A stretch of 64,000 nucleotides of DNA from Congeria kusceri. Taxonomy: Eukaryota > Mollusca > Bivalvia > Myida > Dreissenidae. Below the pieces are notes generated by a model. That model did not search any database. It saw only the letters and a list, made by a program, of their open reading frames with translations, and had not been told where the DNA came from. Positions 45,201 through 57,200 of the stretch are shown here, one piece after another; position 1 is the stretch's first letter, and every line of letters starts with the position of its first letter. Where the stretch lies: positions 58,253,681-58,317,680 of the forward strand of contig CM051025.1 in the NCBI GenBank assembly GCA_027627225.1, given 5' to 3'. Made by a program: the position numbers and the translations under genes.

Positions 45201-48200
45201 GTCGTGGGAAAATCAGGCTTAATGCATGTGCATAAAGTGTCGTTCCGGATCAGCCTGTGCAGTCTGCACAGGCTAATCCGGGACGGCACTTGCTGCTTTT
45301 CTGTTATTTTCTGTTTCAAGAACGTCTCTTCTTAACACTGTTGGCGGAAAGTGCCATCCCGGATCAGCCTGTGCGGACTGCACAGGCTGATCCGGGATGA
45401 CACTACGCCCAGTTTTCCCAAGACACGCTTCAAATGTTTTTCCAAGACATCTCCATTAATATGAGGTCCTGACTTTCTGAATGCCTAAACGCATGGTCAA
45501 TCAAATCTTGTTGATCCATTATGCTATTGCGTTAGATTACGCCATATTAGCTGTGCAGGTTGAGTTCTTACTCACAGGGCTTCCATTAAGGGAAGTTTGG
45601 GAGTAATTTACTCCCAGTTTTTGTCACAGGACTTCCAGAATTGCAGCCATGGAGGTTCCATCATGTAAGGATGAACAAGTTAGAAGAAAAATTAAGTAAT
45701 TTATCTAAATGTTAACCTCTTTCACTGAAAAAATTGGCATATAACCACTTGATGAAAAAGAACTGGCCTTAAAAACACCTTGAATTTTATACATTACCTA
45801 ATTTCATTTCATTTCTGAAATACTCAGGACTTATGTAGCGCAATACTGTCAAAACTTCCAAATATTATGAGCAAAACTTCCAAAATCAGAGGCCAGGAAG
45901 TTCAAACTTCCAGTTTTCATAATTTAATGAAAGCCCTGTTGTACTCATGTTGTCTCTGTTTATGTTTGCAGAAGATTGTCCGAGAGGGAGGACGGCATCA
46001 TCCCCCTGAACCAGAACAACATCATGCTGCGCGGCTGCATCATGCGCAACACCGACTGGGTCGAGGGCCTTGTGGTCTATGCAGGTATGGTGATTATGCA
46101 ATGATATTGTTAAATTAAAATCCCCAACATTTGCTCCCGTAGTTGTCGCTGTAAGAGGATATTATAGTAGTGTCAGCGGGGGTGGCAAAATAAATTGTCT
46201 GTATTGCCCGGATTGGCCCAGAGCATGTATGGACAAGTGAGGTTTTGCCAGAATTTACTAAATAATTACTGTACGGAAAAGTGGCAAACAAGTGACAAGT
46301 AAGGAAATATCAGATTTTGCAACCGCTGCCATCAGTTTAGGAGGTGATTTTCATTGGATTGGGCAATCTATTTGTGCACAATAGAAATCAGTTGCACTAG
46401 CTGAGCAGTAAAAAGTCTTAATTGTTTGAAAAACATTGCATTTGTTGTTTTCATTCTTACCCATGTGCTGGTAATGTGCTGGTATATGTCACAAAGCTGT
46501 TAGCATAATTTTAGCATAAAAAAGTGTAACGAAGGAAGGCTGTAAACAAACTTTTTGTTGTATTTTCTTGTTGAATTAAATTTAAATAGATTTTTATTTT
46601 CAGCTTAATATACCTTTATATTGAACAAAAAAATCAGTTATTTAAAAATATTCAGGGAAGCAGGTTTTCAAGGAAGTACCTTTATTTTGTCAGTGTCAGG
46701 ATTTTTTTATTCAGGGATGTTAACTGTTTTGACAGCTCTTCATCCAAATTTGAAAAAATAAAATGGCTCTTTGCCACTGATTTGAAAGTTTAATACTAAA
46801 TTCCAAATTCACTGTTTTAATAGCATTTTATTAAATTGAAACAAAATGCACTGGTAGTTTGAAATCTGTAGCATCACTGAGTAAACATTCGGCTTAATAA
46901 AAATTACATCTTTTTAGCTCACCTGAGCACGAAGTGCTCGGTGAGCTATTGGTATAGGGGACCTCTCCGGCTTCGTCTGTCGTCAATCGTCCGTTGTCCG
47001 TATGCCGTCAACAATTTGGTCCGTTATCGCGATAATTACTACATTTTTTATTCAATCTTGACCTAACTTGCACAGTTTGTGTATGACCGTATAATCTCAG
47101 ATGGGATTGTTATTGGGTCAGATCACACCAGTAACACCAGAGTTATTGCCCCTTTTTGATGCACAAAAAGTGCAAAAATGCCCTTTTCCAACGTATAGAC
47201 TTTATTTTCCATCCAATCTTAACCAAACTTTCACAGTTTGTGTATGACCGTCAGATCTTAGCAGACGCCAACAATGGGCCAGATCGTGTTTCAAACACCA
47301 GAGTTATTGCCCTTGTTTATTAAAGAAAATACGAAAATGGACATTATTCAAGATAGAGACTTCATTTTTCATCCAATCTTTACCAGTCTCGCACAGTTTG
47401 TCTATTATCATGATATTACAGTTGAAGTTGAATATAAGCAAGATCGGACCAGAAACACCAGAGTTATTGCCCTTTGTTTGTGAAAAACAATTGAAAAAAT
47501 TGACATTATTCAGGATAGAGACTTCATTTTTTATCCAATCTTCACCAGTCTTGCACAGTTTGTCTATGACCTTAAGATTAAAGGTGAAGTTGAATATAAG
47601 CTAGATCAGACCAGAAGCACAAGAGTTTTTGCCCTTTGTTTGTGAAAAAAAGATGCAAAAATGGACAATATTTGGGATAGAGACTTCATTTTTCATCCAG
47701 TCTTCACCAATCGTGTACAGTTTGTCTATGAATGTAAGACTACAGATGAAGTCAAATATAAGCAAGATCGGGCCAGAAAAACCAGAGATATTGCACCTTG
47801 TGTTGGGAAAAAAACATCAACAGGGTATCAATGATTGGCTTACACACGCAATTTTTGATTTAATGTTGACCAAACTTACACAGTTTGTGCATGATTATAA
47901 AAATTGATTGATAAAATTTGATTTCCAACAGTTGCAAGACTTGCATGCAGTTATTTGTACATGCAACATTGATGTCTTCAGAGCCTGCATTAACATCATT
48001 TATTATACTTGGACTGAAAATTATCAAAGAAAAAGCAAAACTTTACCTAGTAGCACAGCCATCGCAATTATCGCATTGAAACTAGTTCTCCAAAACTGTT
48101 TGCGAAAAAGACATCAAAATCTACTGTTCCTGCATTTTTCAGAATTGTCAATGACCAAATGAAAAAGGGTCAGGTAAGAGTATCTAGAAAAATGATTTGA

Positions 48201-51200
48201 GAACCATTAGCAAACAAACGCACATCACACTAACCAATGTTTTATATCAAACTTGATCCTATCCTCTGCGTATTGTTCAGATACCTTAATTTTCAAACCT
48301 GTCACAACAGTATAGTCTTCATCTGCACCTGTTCTCCGGTGAGCGCTTTGGGCCATCATGGCCCTCTTGTTAAAATTGCTGACTGAGTATTTCCTGCTCT
48401 GGCTGTTAAACTGTGATAACAGTCGTCCTCACGTTAAGTGAACCTTGCTTTTCAAGTGTGGAGAGATGCTCTGTATTTCAAGATTATTTCCAATTTTAGC
48501 TTTGATTCATTTAACAGCTATTGATAAAGAATGGGTGTGCAAACAGAAAACGGTGATGCAATTGGCTGGATTTTGCTGGTGATTGCAGAATGTACATAGA
48601 TGGTTTTGATGAGTCAAAAAATTTTCAAATACGTACATGTGTTGTGAGGGTCTTAGGCCAGAGTTTTTTATTTTTAGATTTACGGGATTTTTTTCAAAAC
48701 TAAGCACCCGGAGGAGGGAATAAAAACAAAAATAAAATAGAAAAAAGTGAGCATAGGAAATAATAATAAAAATAAAATATATCAAAGTAAAATTATTTTT
48801 TTTAAACTGCACCTAAATTGAAAAATGTATTATTACAAGAAACGTTAATCTACAATTAGGAGTAAAGATATTTTTACATATTGTTAGAGGGTTTTATAAC
48901 TACTATTTAGATTTTCCAAATTATATATTTTTTGAAACAAATATCTCATCAATCTTAAATTTATAAACAATCTGGCCTAAATCAATATAGAACGCATATT
49001 CTGTATTGTATTCTAGAAGATTTTTTTTGCATAATGTAGTACATTGTTGTTGATTCACAATGTTTTTAAGCTGAAATTATAAGAAAAATATACAAGATTA
49101 CAGTTTTTCTTTTTTCAAATTTGGTACGAAGCGCACTAGAACAAAACATACATTCGTACCCATTTCCTGCCCATGGAAAATACGTATTTTAAACACAAAT
49201 ACTTTACCATCATTGCATATAATGTTTTAAATGTGTTGTAACTTCAAAACTACATAAGTTATTCACTTGAAACTTGGAACTAACCTTTATCATCAACTCT
49301 AGAACCAGGGGCAACATTACCCATAACTCTGTTTTGTATTTTGACAGAGTTATGCCCCCTTTTCACTTAGATCTTCTGTTTAAAGTTTATATTCAAATGT
49401 TTGGTATCTTCAAAACTACATAAGTTATTCACTTGAAACTTGGAACTAACCTGTGTCATCAACTCTAGTATCAGGGGCAACATTACCCATAACTCTGTTT
49501 TGTATTTTGACAGAGTTAGCCCACTTTTTACACAGACTTTGTGGTTAAAGTTTTTGTTCCAAAAATGTTTAAACTATACAAGGCTTCACTTAAAGATATT
49601 GTATTTTAACAAATTTATGCCCCTTTCACTATCCAAAATATGTACCAACTGAAATACTTCGAATAGTCAAGCGCGCTGTCCTCTGACAGCTCTTGTTATA
49701 GATGGTTACAAGAAATATTAACTATGATGGGAAGGTATGGGAAGGTTTTGCTTTTAGCCAGAATGTTAAAACTTGTCCTGAAATACCATGTCTTTATAAT
49801 GTCTTTGTAATTTTGAAATGTTCAGAATGCTGCATCATCGTCAACATCAAGATTCTCATTATCATCGTCAGCTCCAGCAGCATTATTATTATCATCATCG
49901 TTATCATCATGACTATCATCATATGTCATTGTTCAACATCATCATCCAGTAACAAAAATTTCGGAGACTATTTAATAAATCTCGTGTTTCTACTCATTTC
50001 AGGCCATGAAACGAAGTCAATGATGAACAATCGCAACCCTCGCTACAAGCGCAGTAAGCTGGAGCGAGCGTTGAACCGCGATGTGATCTGGTGTGTCATC
50101 ATCCTGCTCTTCCTCTGCTTCTTCTGCGCTGCGGGTATGTGATAATGTAGTTATTGCTTAAAGTTCCTTTATGTGGTATAGGCATATAGTCGTGAAAAAA
50201 TGTAGGAATGTGTTCTATAGGTATTTACATCCTTATTACATCCTCTTCAAAAATGATTTGCATTTTGTTTAGAAATCTTTTGACATTTATCTAAATTTTT
50301 TCGACAAAGGTGCCCTTGTTTTTTTAGCTCAACTGAGCACAACGTGCTCATGGTGAGCTTTGTGATCGCCATTTGTCAATCGTGGGTTGTGAATCGTTCA
50401 TTGTTCGTCGTCAACATTTACCTTGTGATCTTCAGAGGCTACATTTGTTGCCCAATCTTCATGAAACTTGCCCAGAACATTTGTCCAAATGACGAGTTTG
50501 AAACTGGGTAAAAAACTAGGTCTTTAGGTCAAATTGAATAAAAAGCTTGTGAGCACTCTCTTGAAGTCATATCATTACACAATCTTCTTGAAACTCGCTC
50601 AGAACATTGGTGTCAATAATATCTCGGACGAGTTCGAAACTGGGTTACGAGGGGTCAAAAACTAGGTCACCAGGCCAAATTGAAGAAAAAGCTTATGAAC
50701 ACTCTAGAGGCCAGATTTATTGCCCAATCATCAAGGAACTAGCTCAGAACATTTGTCCAAATGATATCTCAGACTAGTTCAGAACTGGGTCATGTGGGGT
50801 CAAAAACTAGGTCAAGGACAAATTGAAGAAAAAGCTTGTGAACACTTGAGAAGTCACATTTTTTGCCCAATATTGTTCAAACTTGCTCAGAACATTTGTC
50901 CAAATGATATCTGGGGACTCGTTCGAAACCAGGTCACATGGGGTTAAAAACTAGGTCACCAGGCCATGTTGAAAAAAAAAAGCTTGTGAACACTCCAGAG
51001 GCCACATTTTTGGTCAAATCTTCATGAAACTTGCTCATGACAGTAGTTCCTTAGCCCCTCAGTTGAGCGACCTAGGGCCTTATGGCTCTTTTGTTTTCTA
51101 TTTATAGACGTTTCACTTTCATAGTCTTAATCAAATTCAAATCCATAAGTTTGAAAATGTTTTCTTTAAAATAACAACATAAAGGAGCTTTAAAAGACCA

Positions 51201-54200
51201 TGTGTATGAAAAATAGATTTCCTTTAGCAATTTTAATGTTGTTATCTCATAGAAATGGGCAATACAAATGCGTAAGCAATACATTAAGTATGAATAATTT
51301 ACTACCGTATGAGAAGTTTGATAAATACAAATACACACAAAATACTTGAAAAAAAGAAAACCCAGAGTGGGTATCGAACTCTTGACGACAGAGTAGTAAG
51401 AGGGAATGACAATAGACAGCGCTGTTACAATCTGTGCTATACTGACTTGTGAAATTACATGTGCACACTATGGTTAGGGCCTTCCCTAGGATTTTTTTTC
51501 AGGTGCCCGGGTTCGGAGACGGGTGGCTTAGGGAGGGGTATCCCCTCCCTACGTGGACATTTTTTTCGCGGCATGTGTCAAATGACGTTATCTGGTGCTT
51601 TTTAGCTCTTAACATTTAGGCAAACAGCTTTACTTTTTTTTTGCAAACATTTAAACGAAATGAAATAAACGAAACATCACCGTTAAAATGGTATACCTCG
51701 AGCCTTTTAGAAGCATCGAGCGTCAATTTTGTTGCGAAACTGAAAGTAGCTAATAATGTTTTCCTGATGTTTATGTCCAGTGCGCATCCCTTTCGCACAG
51801 TGACGTCACGATCAAACCAACTATTCTCGTCATTCTCAAATATTTAGGTTCCCCTTGATCTACTTACGGAGCCTGTTTTTGTTCGATTAGTTATGTTCAT
51901 ATGGGCATGCGTTTTGTGTTCTAACACTGTTTTAATTGTTACAACTGTTGAACATAGTACTGATTGGATAATTGGTGAATTGTAAAGATCTTTATTAAAA
52001 TTGTATGTTTAGATAATACATGCTTTGTTTGTGCAGAAATGGCGGGATAACCTGAGCTTTTCTATTGGCTTCCATCGATTTTACTGTGTAATGAAACTCC
52101 GCCTACAGGGGCGGGGCTTCACAGTAATTGATTGCGGCTTAGGAATAACTGCAGATAATTAAAAAAATTTGTGAAGTGACACGTGCTTTGATCATTCACC
52201 GACTTGGTTGAGTGGATGTACATGTTAATGGAGTGAAAATCTGCCTTTATGACGCCAGATATTAGCTTTCACAGCAGGTACTGTCGATCTACTTCAGTCA
52301 ACAAAAATGGATAAACTACAGGCGCCCCGGGCGATGTTTACAAGTGCAACACTAATTTCAGGCGCCCGGGGAAAGTTCAAATTCAAGCGCCCGGTCCCGG
52401 GCGCTACAACGGCCTGGGGATGTCCCTGTATAAGATACCCATAAATCTGATGTCAAGAAAAGAAAAGGGCCAAGCAACAAACCTGAACTATTGAATGATT
52501 TTTCTCTCTTTTTCCATTATATGTGCATTATTTTAACCATCATTTAATGCCAGTATTAATATTTAAATTCAGATTGCACCTTTAGGGCCCTTTTCGAGAC
52601 AGTCTCTTTTCCCTTCAGTCTAGCTCAGATAAAAATAACCAGACACTGACATTTTTGTATAAATATTTTACACATTGATTATGATGAATGTATTAATTTC
52701 TGTATTGCATTCATAATTCAGTATATTTTGCTGCAAATAATTTATGAAATACAGGCCTGTCAATAAACATGTAACACTTAGTAACATGTGCACTAACTCG
52801 AGTGAAGATAAATACAGGAAATAGTTCATCTGTTAAATAATGCTAATATAAGTCATTAAGTTCACAAGTTTCAGGTCAGTTTTTGTCTTGTCTATAAATG
52901 CAACTTATTATAGTGTTGAATGAATATTCGCGACTGTATTTCTTCGTTGTATGCAAGTTGTTACGGTTACCCACAAATGTTACTGAAAACTCATTCTCTA
53001 AGAGGCTTACAATGATATTAACATTTCTATTAGAAAATTTTCAACTTGTTCAAGGCAGTCTTAACAAAAGATTTTGCTTTGATAAAAAGATTTGAACAAA
53101 ACGAGAACTTCTGCGCAGGTTTCTTTGTCCCTGAGGATAAACGGGGGAAATCTTATACATGTATATTGACTTTTGGAGTACATCAGTGATTGTACATGAC
53201 AGTATTCACAGTTTTGTGCTATGTAACTTTGATATGGTGAGGTATTAACAACATGTATGATATCAGTATCATCATCAGACAGGGCTTTCATTAATTTTTG
53301 AAAACTGGAAGTTTGAACGTCTTGGCCTGTGATTTTGGAAGTTTTGCTCATAATATCTGAAAGTTTTGACAGTATTGCGCTACATAAGTCATGAGCATTT
53401 CAGAAATGAAATTAAGTATAAAATTCAAGTTTTTTTTAAGGTCAGTTCTTTTTTCATCAAGTGTTTCTATGACAATTTATTCCATGAAAGAGGTTTATAT
53501 TGAGATAAATTACTTAATTTTTCTTCTAACTTGTTCATTCTTACATAATGGAACTTCAATTAACTGCAGTTTGGGAAGTTCTGCAACTTCCATTGCTGCA
53601 ATTTTGAAAGTCCGTGACAAAAACTGGGAGTAAATTACTCCAAAACTTCCCTTCGTACAAGCGCTGCATGATCATGTTTGACTGTAGATGTGACCTAGTG
53701 GCACTGTCATACCATTAAGTAATAGTAAACTTGGGTAACAAATTATTACAAAACTTGATGTCGTAATGACATTGCTTTGTTGAATATCTATAGTGTGATA
53801 TTAAGTACATTTGTCAATAGCAAAGTTAATTGAAAGCAAAAAATATAAGTGCATGATTGTATTGGTAAGGCCAGGACTTTTTGATTTTACGGTTTACAAA
53901 ACCGGCGAACATAAATTTTTCCGAAAGTGAAAAAAAAAATAATTATAAATACGATTTTTTTTTACCGATGGGGGACGAAACGTTCAAATTTTCGAAATAT
54001 TTGGAGTACGAATATAATAATTTGCTCGGTAAGTCCGTTTACTTCCGTGAAACTGCTTTTTGTTTTTGACGGTATCACACGATGATTGCCGATCGAGATC
54101 AACAAATTGTTCCTGAATTTCACGGACAATTTTTTTAAGCAAGGCGTCCGCCATTGTTTATGTACATGTATGCCATGTAAAACCCGTGTTTTCTACAAAA

Positions 54201-57200
54201 GAGTGCGAAATGTCTGCTGAAACACGACGTCACGTTCCACGCATGGAAAGCGTGCGTGTACCGATCATGTGCTTTACTAAATACAGGTCTTTAAAGACAT
54301 TGGGTGTCCTAGTTTCCCGTCAAAGGAATGTTAATCCCATGCATGATTTTTGCAGGGAGAAATCCCGTTATTGTGGTCAGTGAGTGTTTCAAGTTTGAGG
54401 GTTGTCTCATAAATAAATTCACAAATGGAGAAAAAATAGGTAACTTATAAACAAATTGGCGTGGTTTTTCCATGCAAATTTACTTATTGGTGGACAAAAA
54501 ATTAGCAAGTGATTTTTAGTTCGTAAATTGTTGAATTTATTGTATATTGTAAACTTCTAATAATGCTCAACATGTTTCGTAGACGGCCCTTAAAATGACT
54601 TGTCCATTTGATGACAGTTAATATTACCGTTAGAAGTACAGTTATTCATGGAAAGAATGAAACATGAGAAAATCAACGCTGTTTTAAACAATAGAGTGAC
54701 ATTTGTCTTTAACATATGACGCGCAGGCACGATGTGCACGAGGAAAATTTCCCGCCGTTTTTGCAAGAACAAAGCATGTATATAATATAAATATATTTTA
54801 ATCAAGATCTTTACAATTCACCAATTATCCAGTCAGTACTATGTTCAACAGCTGTAACGATTAAAACAGTGTTAAAACAATAAATACATGCCCATATGAA
54901 CATAATTAATCGAATAAAAAAGGCTCCATCAGTAGATCGAGTGTAACCTAAAGATTCGAGAACGACGAGAATAGTGGGTTCGGACATGACGTCACTGTGC
55001 GAATGTGATGCGCACTGGACATAAACATCCGGAAAAAATCATTACTTTCAGTTTCGCAACAACAATGATGCTTTTGCTTTTAAAAGGCTAGAGGTATGCC
55101 GTTCAAACGGTGATGCTTCGTTTATTTCATTTCGTTTAAACTTGTACAAAAAATTGAAAACATCTTAGCCTTAAATTTAATAGCTAAAACGCACCAGATA
55201 ACGTCATTTGACACATGCCGCAAAAAAATTTGACGTACGGAGGGGATACCCCTCCCTAACCCACCCCTCTCGGGACGGGGACGCCAAAAAAAATCCTGTG
55301 GAAGGCACTTGATGTATATTTTCAGGTGGCATTTGTAACAAATAATATCATTAGTAAAAAGATCTTCTTGCGGGGACATCGAAACGAGGATGTGGCGACA
55401 GACAGCTTTGTCTCGTATACACTTAAAAGAGAAAGTCATGGTTGCATTTTGTTGATGATATATATTTTCGCGACACAATGAGAATTTCTTATTTGCCTTG
55501 TATTTTGTTTCTGTCACAATTGTAATGCAATAATTTAACACACACTAGCAGTTGAGTTTATATCTGATAAATTTCATATATACATGAAGATTTAGCATAT
55601 ACACAGAGTTGAATATTTTTTTAAAAAATATGTTAAAACTGGTTTCTCATTTTTAATAAGAATTAAGACTTAATAAGAATGCAGACAATTAACGTCATAT
55701 TAATTGGACTTTTCTCTTGATATAGTTAAATTTAATATGTTTTTCGAGACCTCACAGCAATTATTTTCAAAATTTGCGTTGTGTGGTTAGATTAAGCTCG
55801 TTTTGCAAGGTCTGTGGTCGGGCAGTTGTGGATTCCAGTCCTGCGCAGGTTAACTCGTCTTCTTTTAAAAAGGCATCTCACTTTACATTTTGTAAATCCA
55901 TACAAGTATACAACTTTGTGGTAAAATCAATTTTAATGATGCCGTTAAAATATATGCATCTATTACACTTATTTACTCTGTAAAATTCATAAATACAAAT
56001 GGTTAAACTGCATATAAAACATTGGTGTAATAAAACAGTTTATACCATGTTTGACGTCTTATTCTAACTTCACATAATAGTGTGTTTTAATGTTGATATT
56101 GTTATTAATTATAAATTGCTAATGGGAAATCGTTCGTTGTGTTAAGATTTGAACACTTTTTTTTTTTTTTTTTTTCGACCTGCCAGTGGACATGTTCCCC
56201 AAAAATTTTGTAAACCAGAAAATAAAAAGGGACTGGCCTAATGATTTTGAAGAATTGAGGAAAAATATTGACAACTTAGGCTTAGACTTGATCATGTCAT
56301 ATAAAGCAGAACAAATAGCATACAATAATAACTGGTTTTCTGTTATCACTGTCAACTTGGTATTTTTGCATTTATCACATGCTTTATGTGCATTGTTTGA
56401 ACTGGTATTTTGACTTCCTTGACAAAAGTCGCCAAGGTATTTTCATTGTATGTAGTCAATAGAGCTTGAATGATTCATGGATGTCTTTTTCGTTTTTCTC
56501 AAGGTTAATGTTTCTCATGCTCTGCATCAGCCGGTCAAAATATAGAAGCTGTTATCATAACAATGTCACATTTAAATAGTGATTTCACATTTCTCAATGT
56601 GCTAAATCAGCTTCAAAAGAAATCATGAATCGTTTTTCCCAACCTAGGATGTAATTGCTCTAACATACATGTAAAACAAAAATTTCTGGTCGTCGTGTGT
56701 ATATAAAATAAGGCATACATGTAGTCCATGAATTTTTAATTGCAGCTTATATAACCATAACTAGGGGCTAGGAAACATGCTTCGTGAAGCAATAGAGTAC
56801 CAAAGTTGGACATTTCTACACTAGTCTTGGTTATTAATGTTATATACTACATAAGCAATAGGGTACCAAAGTTGGACATTTCTACACTAGTCTTGGTTAT
56901 TAATGTTATATACTACATAAGCAATAGGGTACCAAAGTTGGACATTTCTGCACTAGTCTTGGTTATTAATGTTATATACTACATAAGCAATAGGGTACCA
57001 AAGTTGGACATTTCTACACTAGTCTTGGTTATTAATGTTATATACTACATAAGCAATAGGGTACCAAAGTTGCACATTTCTACACTAGTCTTGGTTATTA
57101 ATGTTATATACTACATAAGCAATAGAGTACCAAAGTTGGACATTTCTACACTAGTCTTGGTTATTAATGTTATATACTACATAAGCAATAGGGTACCAAA

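Larger units (their letters stand above)
34479..45971 (+). other. ATP10 intron 3, 11.5 kb
   Basis: Phase 2. It contains the elements entered separately between 34540 and 45938. I see nothing recognisable in 34861-35402, 35662-36480, 37041-38890, 40489-42253 (a G tract at 41645-41660 only), 42927-44000 and 44242-45192. Open frames at 43269-43562 and 43709-44002 show no family motif. Confidence 0.65.
46085..50002 (+). other. ATP10 intron 4
   Basis: 3.9 kb, phase 1. It holds the repeats at 46178-46310, 46911-48372 and 49236-49697 and an (ATC)n tract at 49849-49920. Nothing seen in 46311-46910, 48373-49235 and 49698-49848. Confidence 0.7.

Noticed and set aside
49702..50002. Upstream extension of the ATP10 exon 5 frame
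   Set aside because: It runs through an (ATC)n tract and the pyrimidine-rich acceptor; the ATTTCAG at 50002 and phase agreement fix the exon start at 50003.
53881..54383. Open frames of 62 and 65 residues in intron 5
   Set aside because: Short, without family similarity I recognise, and in an area with no splice or promoter signals.
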